Shown here piece after piece: positions 29,542 through 39,448 of a stretch of DNA of 64,000 bases. Position 1 is the first letter of the stretch. Each line of letters starts with the position of its first letter. Location: positions 62,001 through 126,000 of the forward strand of contig JAAELO010000198.1 in the NCBI GenBank assembly GCA_024226555.1, read 5' to 3'. The position numbers and the translations under genes were made by a program. Under the pieces are notes generated by a model. That model was not told where the DNA came from. It searched no databases and worked only from the letters and a program-made list of their open reading frames with translations. The DNA comes from Desulfobacterales bacterium. Lineage in GTDB: Bacteria; Desulfobacterota; Desulfobacteria; Desulfobacterales; JAAELO01.

Positions 29542-29639
29542 AGGACATCTAAAAACTACTCTTTTGAACAAATACTGCGCAAAACTAAAAGCTTTTACAA
29601 TCTGTATTTGAGTCAAAACTCCAATTATTAGAGGTTTCC
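29542..29639 (+). repeat. MITE-like intergenic element, copy 8
   Basis: GGACATCTAAAAACTACTCTTTTGAACAAATACTGCGC...GTATTTGAGTCAAAACTCCAATTATTAGAGGTTTCC. Confidence 0.75.
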
Positions 29640-29838
29640 TTTATATGGTTTAGCACAATTAAAAATATTGTGCCCTAATAGTTATCTCTGATAACGTAAT
29701 AACTATAAAACACAAAATATCAATCAAAGCAATTGCATCTTACCAAGGCTATTAAAATGCAACGAATTTTTATTGTTTTGTAAAGTGTATATTGTTAGAA
29801 GTGTATTTATTTTTATTATAAGAGGATAAATTTAGTAG

Positions 29839-30810
29839 ATGGTTAAAAAATCTGAATTTAAAGAGGTGGAGATCAAGTTCAACAATAATGATCTGGTTAT
29901 ACAGCTATTTGGTGAGCATAATGGACATCTTAAGAAAATTTCTAAACTTTTAGGTGTTTCAATCAATGCAAGAGGAACAACAGTTAAAATTGAGGGTGAT
30001 GAAGCATCTGTAAAATTATCTGAAAAGGTTTTGAATGAACTATATGGACTTCTAAAGGAAAAATACCCTATTTTCCCCAATGATATAGATTTTGCTGTAA
30101 GAACATTGAGTTCGGATAGTAAAACGAAGCTTAAGGATGTTTTTCTGGATACTGTCTTTGTATCAACAAGAAAAAAAGCAATTGCGCCTAAAAATCCATC
30201 CCAGAAGAAGTATATTGATGCAATCAGAAATCACGATGTGGTTTTTGGTATAGGACCTGCAGGAACAGGGAAAACCTATCTTGCAGTGGCAATGGCTGTA
30301 TCAGCTCTTTCCAAAGGACTTGTGAACAGAATAATTCTAACAAGACCTGCAGTTGAAGCTGGCGAAGCCTTGGGTTTTCTACCTGGTAATCTTTCTGAGA
30401 AGGTAGATCCATACCTTCGCCCTCTTTATGATGCTCTCCACGATATGTTAAGTTATGAAAAATTTGCTGCTCTAATGGAAAAAGGAATAATAGAGGTAGC
30501 TCCCCTTGCTTTTATGAGAGGAAGAACTTTAAATGATGCTTTTATTATTCTGGATGAAGCACAAAATACTACTTCAGAACAGATGAAGATGTTTCTGACC
30601 AGAATAGGGTTTAACTCAAAAGCCGTTATTACAGGTGATATAACCCAGATAGATCTTCCATCTTCAAAAAAATCCGGGCTTATTGAAGCAAAAAAAATTC
30701 TTTCCGATATTAAAGGTTTGAAATTTGTATACTATTCCAAGGAAGATGTTGTAAGGCACAGACTTGTGATGAAAATCATCACAGCATATGAGAAAGAATC
30801 ACAAAGTTAA
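29839..30810 (+). CDS. phoH: PhoH family ATPase
   Basis: [65 protein letters not shown]...[40 protein letters not shown]. Confidence 0.97.
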   Translation: MVKKSEFKEVEIKFNNNDLVIQLFGEHNGHLKKISKLLGVSINARGTTVKIEGDEASVKLSEKVLNELYGLLKEKYPIFPNDIDFAVRTLSSDSKTKLKDVFLDTVFVSTRKKAIAPKNPSQKKYIDAIRNHDVVFGIGPAGTGKTYLAVAMAVSALSKGLVNRIILTRPAVEAGEALGFLPGNLSEKVDPYLRPLYDALHDMLSYEKFAALMEKGIIEVAPLAFMRGRTLNDAFIILDEAQNTTSEQMKMFLTRIGFNSKAVITGDITQIDLPSSKKSGLIEAKKILSDIKGLKFVYYSKEDVVRHRLVMKIITAYEKESQS

Positions 30811-30993
30811 GAAAAAAGTATTATCTTTCATTCTTCAAAGAAAAGGATTATGATAGTTAAATTATTGAAGATGTTATGAGAATTAGTAATTTTTATATCT
30901 AATATTTATAGATGGTTATGGAGGAATGTAGTTATATTTCAGCTTAAAATTAATAGTTTTTAATAAACTTTAATAATTTTAAAATATACTATT

Positions 30994-33375
30994 ATGAATG
31001 ATCTTTTTCGACAAAAAATAAATAATTTACTTGATTCGGGCAGAACCACACTCGTTTCAATTCTACTTGGTGTTACAATCCTGTTCACTTTTTTCTTAAG
31101 TCAGGATTTTGTTATAACAGACAATCCATATCAGGTTGGAGATATTGCCAAAAGAGATATTAAAGCTCCCAAAGATTTCATCATAGAAGATGTGGAAACA
31201 ACTCTTAAGAATCGTAAAGATGCCTTAAAAGCAGTTCCAACAATCTATGATCATGATGCATCTTTGTTACCCAACTTAATAAAAAAGATTACTATAGCTT
31301 TCAAAGACGCAAGTAGTGTTTTTGAAACCCCACTAAAACCTTATCCCCCTGTAAAACCAGTAGATAATAAAACTCCTGCTGAAGCAGCTAAAAACTTAAC
31401 TCCAAAAGCCAGAATCTGGAATATGAAAAAGGATTTTGAGGAAAAAGTTGGGTTTACATTCACCAAAAAAGAATACCAGTCGCTAATTAATGACAAATTT
31501 TCGTCACAAATCTCAACTCTTATTAGTAATATTTTAACAGAGATACTAAGTAACGGTGTCGTTGCTAATAAAGAGTTACTTTTAAAAGAATCTGAAAAGG
31601 GCATAACACTACACATTGTTGGCACAGAAAAAGAGGCTCTGGTCCGTAATTTAAAGGTTTATTATAGCATAAAGCAAGCTGAAAAAATGGTGAAGATTGT
31701 TGCAGAACAAACTTTTAAAGGTAACAATATCAATTATGAAATAAGAGATATTGTTGTAAAAATTGTTCTGAAAAAACTCCATCCAAATATTTCATTAAAC
31801 AGGAATAAGACTGAAGAGAGAAAGAAAAAGGTTGAAGAGTCCATAAAACCAACACTTTATGAAATTAAAGAGGGTGAAAAGCTTATAAGTGAGGGTGAAA
31901 GAGTCACAAAACAGCAACTTAAGAAGTTGATGGATCTTGAGAAAAGATTGAAAAACGAAAATATTTTCACAAGGATCATTGGAACCGCTTTGATCATTGT
32001 TTTTTTTCTTACATCCTCATACTTAATGTTCTTTCAAAATGCTGAACTGTTAAAAATCAATCACAACAAGAACATAATGTTTCTTGCAACCATACTTATC
32101 TCTTTTCTGTTTATAGCTAAAATCTCAGAACCCATAGCTGCCTCAATATCCCAGATAACAACAATTCCATCATCATCAATGATATATGGAATACCTATAA
32201 CAGCGGGCGTTATGACGATTTGCCTTTTCATAGGACTTGATGTTGCAATGCCATTTGCTCTTATTATTTCAATATTTACGGCAATTATATTTGCAAAAAG
32301 ATTTGAGCTGTTTCTCTACTTTCTTTTAAGTGGAATTTTTGCTGCTCACTGGATGCAGGATTGCCGGGAAAGAAAAGTCTTTATAAAAGCCGGGGCAAAA
32401 CTGGGACTCTTTAATGCAGCCCTTGCTATTTCAACAGATATATATATGTCTGATTTCTATGGAATGAAACTACTTTGGGATGCTTTTTTTGGTTTCCTCG
32501 GAGGACTTTCTGCAGGTATTGTAACAGCCGGTATTGCTCCACTTGTTGAGATGCTGTTTGATTACACTACAGATATTAAACTTCTTGAGCTCGCGAATCT
32601 TGACCAACCAATTTTAAGAAGATTAATGATCGAAGCTCCTGGAACATATAATCATAGCGTTATAGTAGGTACAATGGCAGACTCTGTTGCATCGGAAATA
32701 GGTGCCAGTCCACTTTTGGCAAGAGTTTGTGGCTATTATCATGATATTGGTAAACTGAAAAAACCCCAGTATTTTATTGAGAATCAGACAAATGGTGTGA
32801 ATAAACATGATAAACTGGCGCCATCTCTTTCTGCACTTGTAATAATCGCCCATGTTAAAGATGGTGTAGAGATTGCCCAGAAATATAAGCTTGGAAAAGC
32901 TATCGTTGATACAATCAAACAACATCATGGAACAAGTATGCTAACCTTTTTCTATGATAAAGCTAAACAACAAAGTGAAGATAATAACATTAATTCGGAA
33001 GATTTCAGATATCCCGGACCAAAACCCCAGACAAGAGAAGCTGGAATTGTTATGCTTGCTGATGTGGTGGAAGCAGCTTCGAGAACCCTTGATAATCCAA
33101 CACCAGCCAGAATTCAGAAGCTTGTTCAAAACCTGATTAATAAGATTTTTGCTGATGGACAGCTTGATTACTGTGAACTAACTTTGAAAGATCTTCACAG
33201 CATAGCAAAAACATTCCATAAAATACTAAGTGGTATTTATCACCACAGAATAGAGTATCCAGATGCGGAAAAAGAGAAAAATGGAGATACTGGTAAAAAA
33301 CAACACAAAAAAAAGGACCCCAGAGACGATTCAAGCGAAGATTCAAACCATCTTAAACGCCTTGGACTGTCATGA
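30994..33375 (+). CDS. 7TM-HD (YqfF/PgpH-like) phosphohydrolase
   Basis: Extracellular 7TMR-HDED-like region, 7 TMs, then HD: EAPGTYNHSVIVGTMADSVASEIGASPLLARVCGYYHDIGKLKKPQYFIENQ. Confidence 0.95.
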   Translation: MNDLFRQKINNLLDSGRTTLVSILLGVTILFTFFLSQDFVITDNPYQVGDIAKRDIKAPKDFIIEDVETTLKNRKDALKAVPTIYDHDASLLPNLIKKITIAFKDASSVFETPLKPYPPVKPVDNKTPAEAAKNLTPKARIWNMKKDFEEKVGFTFTKKEYQSLINDKFSSQISTLISNILTEILSNGVVANKELLLKESEKGITLHIVGTEKEALVRNLKVYYSIKQAEKMVKIVAEQTFKGNNINYEIRDIVVKIVLKKLHPNISLNRNKTEERKKKVEESIKPTLYEIKEGEKLISEGERVTKQQLKKLMDLEKRLKNENIFTRIIGTALIIVFFLTSSYLMFFQNAELLKINHNKNIMFLATILISFLFIAKISEPIAASISQITTIPSSSMIYGIPITAGVMTICLFIGLDVAMPFALIISIFTAIIFAKRFELFLYFLLSGIFAAHWMQDCRERKVFIKAGAKLGLFNAALAISTDIYMSDFYGMKLLWDAFFGFLGGLSAGIVTAGIAPLVEMLFDYTTDIKLLELANLDQPILRRLMIEAPGTYNHSVIVGTMADSVASEIGASPLLARVCGYYHDIGKLKKPQYFIENQTNGVNKHDKLAPSLSALVIIAHVKDGVEIAQKYKLGKAIVDTIKQHHGTSMLTFFYDKAKQQSEDNNINSEDFRYPGPKPQTREAGIVMLADVVEAASRTLDNPTPARIQKLVQNLINKIFADGQLDYCELTLKDLHSIAKTFHKILSGIYHHRIEYPDAEKEKNGDTGKKQHKKKDPRDDSSEDSNHLKRLGLS

Positions 33376-33733
33376 TTCTGAACTGTCTGTTGTATTTGTA
33401 GATAACGATGAGATCACCGATATTAATTTCTCCTTCAGGGGTAAAAACAAACCCACCAATGTTTTATCATTTCCAATGCATGAGGGAGAATTTGGGGACC
33501 TTAATCCTGAACTATTAGGTGATGTTGTAATATCCCTGGAAACTGCTCAGGATGAGGCAAATAAAGCTCATATTAAATTTGAAGAAAGATTATCCCAACT
33601 CCTAATCCACGGTATACTCCATCTTCTTGGCTATGATCATGAACGATCAGAAGAGGATGCTAATATTATGGAGAAAAAAAGTGTTGAAATACTAAGGTTG
33701 GTTGAGAAAAACATCAATCTTGATTTCTTTTGA
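33281..33733 (+). CDS. ybeY: Endoribonuclease YbeY (rRNA maturation)
   Basis: FRGKNKPTNVLSFPM...LLGDVVISLETA...QLLIHGILHLLGYDHERSEED (HGxLHLxGYDH). Confidence 0.96.
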   Translation: MEILVKNNTKKRTPETIQAKIQTILNALDCHDSELSVVFVDNDEITDINFSFRGKNKPTNVLSFPMHEGEFGDLNPELLGDVVISLETAQDEANKAHIKFEERLSQLLIHGILHLLGYDHERSEEDANIMEKKSVEILRLVEKNINLDFF

Positions 33734-33792
33734 TCTGTCTTTTATTAAATCACTTGTTTTTTACCCATTTTATAGAAAATAGATTAATCTAT

Positions 33793-33899
33793 AGGAGACT
33801 CGTTCCTTGATAGGTTCCAATACCAATAATTCCTACAGTTCTTATGTTTTTGTAATATAGTTTCAGGCCTTTGGTAAAAGGCGGTTATTAGAGATTCCC
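33793..33899. repeat. MITE-like intergenic element, copy 9 (left end degenerate)
   Basis: Right end GGCGGTTATTAGAGATTCCC. Confidence 0.45.
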
Positions 33900-34183
33900 A
33901 ATATCTATTTTAATTCATTTTACAGCGTTTATATTCATTCCAACCTTAACTTAATAAATTAATAGTTGTTTTCATAATTCATATATGAAATAGATATTTG
34001 TATTAGGTTGTATACAATTTAAAATATTCATATTTTTTATAAACTGGCATAGTTTGTTGGGATGTTCCCCCATGGATGAGAATTATTTCCTATAATTTTC
34101 AGTATTTACGTGATAAACATTGTTTTTTTTGGTGAATTTATATAATTTGACTCAAATTAATAACTACATTGAGGTTTTGTATT

Positions 34184-35701
34184 ATGTCTGAAAAGGTTTT
34201 TAGTGAAAAAGATCTTAACACCCTTAAAAATGAAGCTTTTAAGGAACTTTACAACCGTTCAAGATCATCAAGTCTTGCATATTTTCTAATATTTCTTGTT
34301 TTAGCACTTACAACCGGATATGTGCAAAAACATACAAAAGCTGTTATTGTAGTGGGAATAATAATTCTGTTTCTAACTATAGTAAGAATGGCAGCAGCAC
34401 TAACAGCTCCCAATAAATACGATTTAAATCCAACAAGATGGAAATTACAAATTCGAGCATTAACACTAATTTCAGGATTAGGTTGGGGTGGTTTTACTGT
34501 TTTAACGATTCACCTGAATACAATAAGCTCACCAATATCTGTATTTAATTTAATTCTTACATGCGGACTTGTTGCAGGTGGGACAACCTCTTTGGCTCCA
34601 ATAGGATCTTTAATGCGATATTTTATTGTCATAATGATCCTTCCAATTTTAATATATACTGCTATTATTGGAGAGTATAGCTATTCCCTTTTATTTGTAA
34701 TCTACATAATACTAATGAGTGTTATTGGAAAAGCAGCTTTTACATCCTATTGGGAAAACATTAAAAACAACCTGTTAATTAAAAAACAGGAAGATAAAAT
34801 TCTAAAATCAGTTGAAGAAATTACAACAAACTCAGGATATCTTGAGAATTCATCAAAGAGTCTTTCAGATATTTCAGGTGAAATGTACGATATCTCTTCA
34901 AATATGTCTACAAAATCAGATAATGTTGCATCATCTGCTGAGAAAATGAGTATGAATATTAATTCAGTTTCTTCAGCCACAGAACAGACATCATCAAATA
35001 TGGGAATAATAGCATCTGCTGTCGAAGAGATGTCTATATCAATTAAAGAGATTTCTCAAAGAGCAGGGGCTGCCCTGAATGTTTCAGGTGATGGTGTAAA
35101 AAGTGTTCAAAGTGCAAACGAAAAGATGGAACAGTTAACAACAGTCGCAAACGAAATTGGTAATATGACAGGAATTATTTCTGATATTTCTGAACAGACT
35201 AACCTGCTTGCGCTAAATGCGACTATCGAAGCTGCAAGGGCTGGTGAAGCCGGCAAGGGGTTTGCTGTTGTTGCAAATGAAATCAAAGATCTTGCAAATC
35301 AAACTTCAAATGCAACATCCAAGATTAAAGAGCAGGTTACTAACATTCAACAATCCGTATCCGAAAGTATTAATAAAATAGATGAATTTTCCAATATTGT
35401 AGGCAGTATTAATCAAACTATAAGTGAGGTTGCAGCTTCTGTTGAGGAACAATCTGTGACATCCAATGAAATAAGTATTAAAGCTGAAGAGATATCATCT
35501 GCTGTCAATGATATCAGTGCTAATATGTCTGAAAGTGCAGATGTTACGAAAGAAATAGCACAGGATATATCTGGTATTAGTACCCTTGCTGAGGATCTTT
35601 CCGGGAAGAGTGTTTTTATTAAGGATAGTTCCGGTGAAATACTTGGCAATTCAAATAAATTGATTACATTGGCAGAAAAGATGTCAGATAAAAAACAGTA
35701 A
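34184..35701 (+). CDS. Methyl-accepting chemotaxis protein with N-terminal 6TM-type domain
   Basis: [42 protein letters not shown]; start likely [10 protein letters not shown]. Confidence 0.96.
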   Translation: MSEKVFSEKDLNTLKNEAFKELYNRSRSSSLAYFLIFLVLALTTGYVQKHTKAVIVVGIIILFLTIVRMAAALTAPNKYDLNPTRWKLQIRALTLISGLGWGGFTVLTIHLNTISSPISVFNLILTCGLVAGGTTSLAPIGSLMRYFIVIMILPILIYTAIIGEYSYSLLFVIYIILMSVIGKAAFTSYWENIKNNLLIKKQEDKILKSVEEITTNSGYLENSSKSLSDISGEMYDISSNMSTKSDNVASSAEKMSMNINSVSSATEQTSSNMGIIASAVEEMSISIKEISQRAGAALNVSGDGVKSVQSANEKMEQLTTVANEIGNMTGIISDISEQTNLLALNATIEAARAGEAGKGFAVVANEIKDLANQTSNATSKIKEQVTNIQQSVSESINKIDEFSNIVGSINQTISEVAASVEEQSVTSNEISIKAEEISSAVNDISANMSESADVTKEIAQDISGISTLAEDLSGKSVFIKDSSGEILGNSNKLITLAEKMSDKKQ

Positions 35702-35729
35702 ATTTGATCATATAAGAAAAGGGTCAGGG

Positions 35730-36872
35730 ATGGTTTTTAAAAGGCACAGAATTACCAGACGTGTTATTGAAGACCTTAAAAAAAGGTCCACAATTGGCCT
35801 CTTCTTTTATTTGATACTTGCTTATGTAACAGTTTTCACAAGCACATTCTATTCCAGGCATGAACATTTTGCGATACTGTTCCTGCCTGGTATTACATTT
35901 ATATGTGTTTTCAGATTAGTTCAGGTTGTCGTCTCAAAAAGAAATCCTAAATATATAATGGGCAGATATTACGCTGTTTTCTGGGGAAGTGTTGTTTCAA
36001 CTTCTATTATCTGGGGATCAGCATTTGCTTATATATTGATACTTAAAACTGAGCCCGAGATAAAACTTCTTATGTCAATATGCACAACCGGTCTTTGTGC
36101 TGGCGGCGTTGTAGCATTTATACCAGATATAAGACTTTCAATTGTTTTCAATTTTACTATGTTAATACCCGCCTTAATATTTTCATTAAAAGCTGAAATT
36201 TATGAATTTTCTTTAATGCTTTCACTCTTTGCCGGATACCTTTGTTTAATAGCTTTTCGGGGAAATAGAGAGTATTGGGATGCCTATGAAAATGAATTTT
36301 TGCTAAAAATAAAAACAAAAGAACTTAAAAAAATAAGCAATACAGACGTCCTAACAAATCTATACAACAGAAGGTATTTTGATGAAGTCTTTCAAAGAGA
36401 GTGGAATAGAGGTAGCAGAGAGGACTGCATTCTTACATTAATGATATGTGATCTGGATTATTTTAAGAACATTAATGATACCTATGGCCATTTGGCAGGG
36501 GATGAATACCTTAAAAAAGCAGCTGAGATCATATTAAACACATTTAAAAGAGATGTTGATATTGTTGCACGGTATGGTGGCGAAGAGTTTGTTGTTCTTT
36601 TACCAGGTTGTGATTCAGCTAAAGCTTTGGATTTGGCTGAAGATGTTCGGGAAACTTTTGAGAAAACCTCAGTTTTGTACAATGAAAATGAAATTAAAAC
36701 TACCATAAGTTTTGGTATTGTAAGTAGTTACCCTGCACATAATAAACATAGAAGTTTTATGGTGGCAAAAGCTGACAAAGCCCTTTATGAGGCTAAAAAT
36801 GAGGGACGAAACAGAGTAAAATTAAGTGCTGAAAATAACATCAGCTTTTCACCCAGAAGCTCTTCTAAATAA
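35730..36872 (+). CDS. Diguanylate cyclase (GGDEF) with membrane domain
   Basis: DVLTNLYNRRYFDEVF...ICDLDYFKNINDTYGHLAGDEYLK...VARYGGEEFVVLLPG; intact active site. Confidence 0.96.
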   Translation: MVFKRHRITRRVIEDLKKRSTIGLFFYLILAYVTVFTSTFYSRHEHFAILFLPGITFICVFRLVQVVVSKRNPKYIMGRYYAVFWGSVVSTSIIWGSAFAYILILKTEPEIKLLMSICTTGLCAGGVVAFIPDIRLSIVFNFTMLIPALIFSLKAEIYEFSLMLSLFAGYLCLIAFRGNREYWDAYENEFLLKIKTKELKKISNTDVLTNLYNRRYFDEVFQREWNRGSREDCILTLMICDLDYFKNINDTYGHLAGDEYLKKAAEIILNTFKRDVDIVARYGGEEFVVLLPGCDSAKALDLAEDVRETFEKTSVLYNENEIKTTISFGIVSSYPAHNKHRSFMVAKADKALYEAKNEGRNRVKLSAENNISFSPRSSSK

Positions 36873-36878
36873 CCTCTG

Positions 36879-37670
36879 ATGCTGTACAAAAAACACAAAA
36901 CAGAAGGTATCGAAGTCCTTTCATGTACGAGCAGTTTCAGATTTAAACCCCATATACACGACAGTTTCGTTTTGTGGATAAGTGGTGGATGTTCTGAACA
37001 CTATTTCGTTAATGGAAAATCTGACATATTGAGCAAAGGTCATATTAGTATCTTTAACCCCCATGTTGTCCATGAAAACAGCAGTTGTTCAGAATATGGA
37101 AGGGACCTTAGAAGCTTCTACATAGAAAGATCTTTTCTCGATTCACTAAGTTCCCAGATAACTGATAAAGATAACGTAGGCTTTAGCATTTCACAGTGTA
37201 TTCAAAAAGACAGAGCTCTCTTTAATAATCTATTATTGCTACACGATTTTTTATTACAGAATAACTCAGAAACAGAGTCCGCACTTTATGATATTTTATC
37301 TGAGTTTGTAGTCAGATATGGAGAGAACATCAATGAAAAAATTTTTAAGGGAAATAATGACAAGAGAATTCGTCTTTCAATCGAGTATATGAATGATAAA
37401 TTTGATGAGAAAATATCTGTTCAAGAACTTGCAAAACTCGTAAATTGCAGCACGTTTCATCTTATTAAATATTTTAAAAACAAAAAAGGTTTAACACCAC
37501 ATGCTTATCTGATCCAGATTCGTCTTGAAAAAGCTAAAAATATGATGAATCAAGGAGAAAAACTATCTGATATTGCCTTGAATTGTGGTTTTTCTGATCA
37601 AAGTCACCTTTCAAGAAATTTTAAAGCAAGGTATGGAATCACTCCTAAAAAATATTCAAGACTCTCTTAA
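36879..37670 (+). CDS. AraC family transcriptional regulator
   Basis: Cupin-like N-terminus, HTH: SVQELAKLVNCSTFHLIKYFKNKKGLTPHAYLIQIRLEKAKNMM...LNCGFSDQSHLSRNFKARYGITPKKYSRL. Confidence 0.96.
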   Translation: MLYKKHKTEGIEVLSCTSSFRFKPHIHDSFVLWISGGCSEHYFVNGKSDILSKGHISIFNPHVVHENSSCSEYGRDLRSFYIERSFLDSLSSQITDKDNVGFSISQCIQKDRALFNNLLLLHDFLLQNNSETESALYDILSEFVVRYGENINEKIFKGNNDKRIRLSIEYMNDKFDEKISVQELAKLVNCSTFHLIKYFKNKKGLTPHAYLIQIRLEKAKNMMNQGEKLSDIALNCGFSDQSHLSRNFKARYGITPKKYSRLS

Positions 37671-37829
37671 GGGAATCTCTAATAATTAGAATTTTTGATG
37701 AAAAACAAGGCATAACAAAAAACAACGGGTTTATTCGTTTATAAAAAAGGTTTTATTTTTATAAAGTTTACAGTTTTATTTTTGTTATAACGCTGTGTTT
37801 CGCAAAAAGATCAGTTATTAGAGATTCCC
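37671..37829 (-). repeat. MITE-like intergenic element, copy 10
   Basis: GGGAATCTCTAATAATTAGAATTTTTGATGAAA...AAAAGATCAGTTATTAGAGATTCCC, flanked by TTAA on both sides. Confidence 0.85.
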
Positions 37830-37934
37830 TTAAATAATCTCACAATAATATTTTTTAAATCACAATTTTATTCAAGAAATTGATTTGCCAATAAGATTAG
37901 TTTGTAGACTGACAAAAAACTTATTGGAGAGATC

Positions 37935-38789
37935 ATGAAATATTATTTATACGCAATCGGAGCAATTCTGTGTTGGGCAAGTTTACCAGCAGCCACAGGA
38001 AGCAGCCTGGAATCATTATCAACCTATGAACTTATGTTTTACAGTTTTTTAAGTGCTGCACTTTTTCTGTATGTTCAGAATATTATCATAAAAAAATCCT
38101 TAAAGATTTATGTACCCTCACTCAAAGTTACTATACTTGGTATCTGGGGAATTTTTTCATACCACTTTATCTACTACAAAGCCCTTGATATTGCACCAAT
38201 CGCTGAATGTGCCGTTCTTTCAACAACATGGTCATTTTGGATAGTAGTGTTCTCATCAATGCTTACCTTTCGAAAGCTAAAAATATCGATCCTTATAACT
38301 GCTCTTATTGGCCTTTCGGGAACCATTTTGGTAATCCTTTCAGAAAAAGATTTTACTTTTAATCCAGATTATTTATTTGGATATCTACTTGCATTATTGT
38401 GTGGTCTGATATGGAGTTCTTTTTCTGTTTCATTACCCATCATAAATAAAGAGGGTGAAGATCCAATGATTTTTTTTACCATTATTACCGCTGTAATTTC
38501 TACAATTCTGTTTCTTTTTGAAACGCCCTATAAAGTTCCGGATTCAACAGCAATACTATCTGCGATTTACCTTGGTTTTGTTCCCCTTGGATTTTCATTT
38601 TTCCTATGGAACAGAGCAGTCCCCGGTAACCTTTCAGTTATTGGCTATCTTAGCTATTTTACCCCACCCCTTGCAGTACTTCTTGTATCGGTTATCAATA
38701 AACAGGAGATTGCAAATCAGGTAATTTTTGGTATGGTGATCATTATATTTGCATCTGTAACGGGTAATTATTTTAATAAAAGAACTTAA
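37935..38789 (+). CDS. EamA/DMT superfamily transporter
   Basis: About 10 TM; ATGSSLESLSTYELMFYSFLSAALFL... and C-terminal repeat AVPGNLSVIGYLSYFTPPLAVLLVS. Confidence 0.92.
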   Translation: MKYYLYAIGAILCWASLPAATGSSLESLSTYELMFYSFLSAALFLYVQNIIIKKSLKIYVPSLKVTILGIWGIFSYHFIYYKALDIAPIAECAVLSTTWSFWIVVFSSMLTFRKLKISILITALIGLSGTILVILSEKDFTFNPDYLFGYLLALLCGLIWSSFSVSLPIINKEGEDPMIFFTIITAVISTILFLFETPYKVPDSTAILSAIYLGFVPLGFSFFLWNRAVPGNLSVIGYLSYFTPPLAVLLVSVINKQEIANQVIFGMVIIIFASVTGNYFNKRT

Positions 38790-39376
38790 TGAAGGTTAAT
38801 ATGGATATTAGCGCAGGTAATTATAGCAATGAAGATTTTTCAGGTAAAGAGATCACATCTAAAGAATACATCGGTTGCACATTTATGGATTGTGATTTTA
38901 GCTCTTCCATATTTAATAAATGTAACTTGATAGATTGTAGCTTTTTAAAATGTAACCTAAGTAATCTTAAAGTAAACTACAGCAAATTTTCAGGAATTGT
39001 TTTTGAAGACGGAAAATTGATCGGTATTGACTGGACAAGAGCATTCTGGGGTGATTATCAACTTGATGTTCCGTTAAAATTTTACAGATGTAATGTTAGC
39101 GACTCCTCATTTTTTGGGCTTGATCTTAAAGAAATTGTTATTGAAGATTGTAAGGCTTTTGATGTGGATTTCAGAGATGGAAATTTTAATAAAGGTGAAT
39201 TTACATCTACAGATTTTTCAAATAGTCTTTTTGGTGGTACCGATATCTCAGGAGCAGATTTAACAAGCGCTGTGAACTATAACATCAATATATACAATAA
39301 TAAGCTTAAAGGTGCAAAATTCAGCAAATATGAAGCTGTAAGATTGTTAGATAGTTTAGAGATAGAACTTATATGA
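38789..39376 (+). CDS. Pentapeptide repeat protein, Qnr/MfpA-like
   Basis: FSGKEITSKEYIGCTFMDCDFSSSIFNKCNLIDCSFLKCNLSNL...IDWTRAFW...GADLTSAVNYNINIYNNKLKGAKFSKYEAVRLLDSLEIELI; TAATG overlap with transporter. Confidence 0.85.
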   Translation: MKVNMDISAGNYSNEDFSGKEITSKEYIGCTFMDCDFSSSIFNKCNLIDCSFLKCNLSNLKVNYSKFSGIVFEDGKLIGIDWTRAFWGDYQLDVPLKFYRCNVSDSSFFGLDLKEIVIEDCKAFDVDFRDGNFNKGEFTSTDFSNSLFGGTDISGADLTSAVNYNINIYNNKLKGAKFSKYEAVRLLDSLEIELI

Positions 39377-39448
39377 TTTCCATCTTTATATTCAAATAAG
39401 AAGACAAAATAAATTTATTATTGTACGAAGTTTAATCTTACCATTAGA

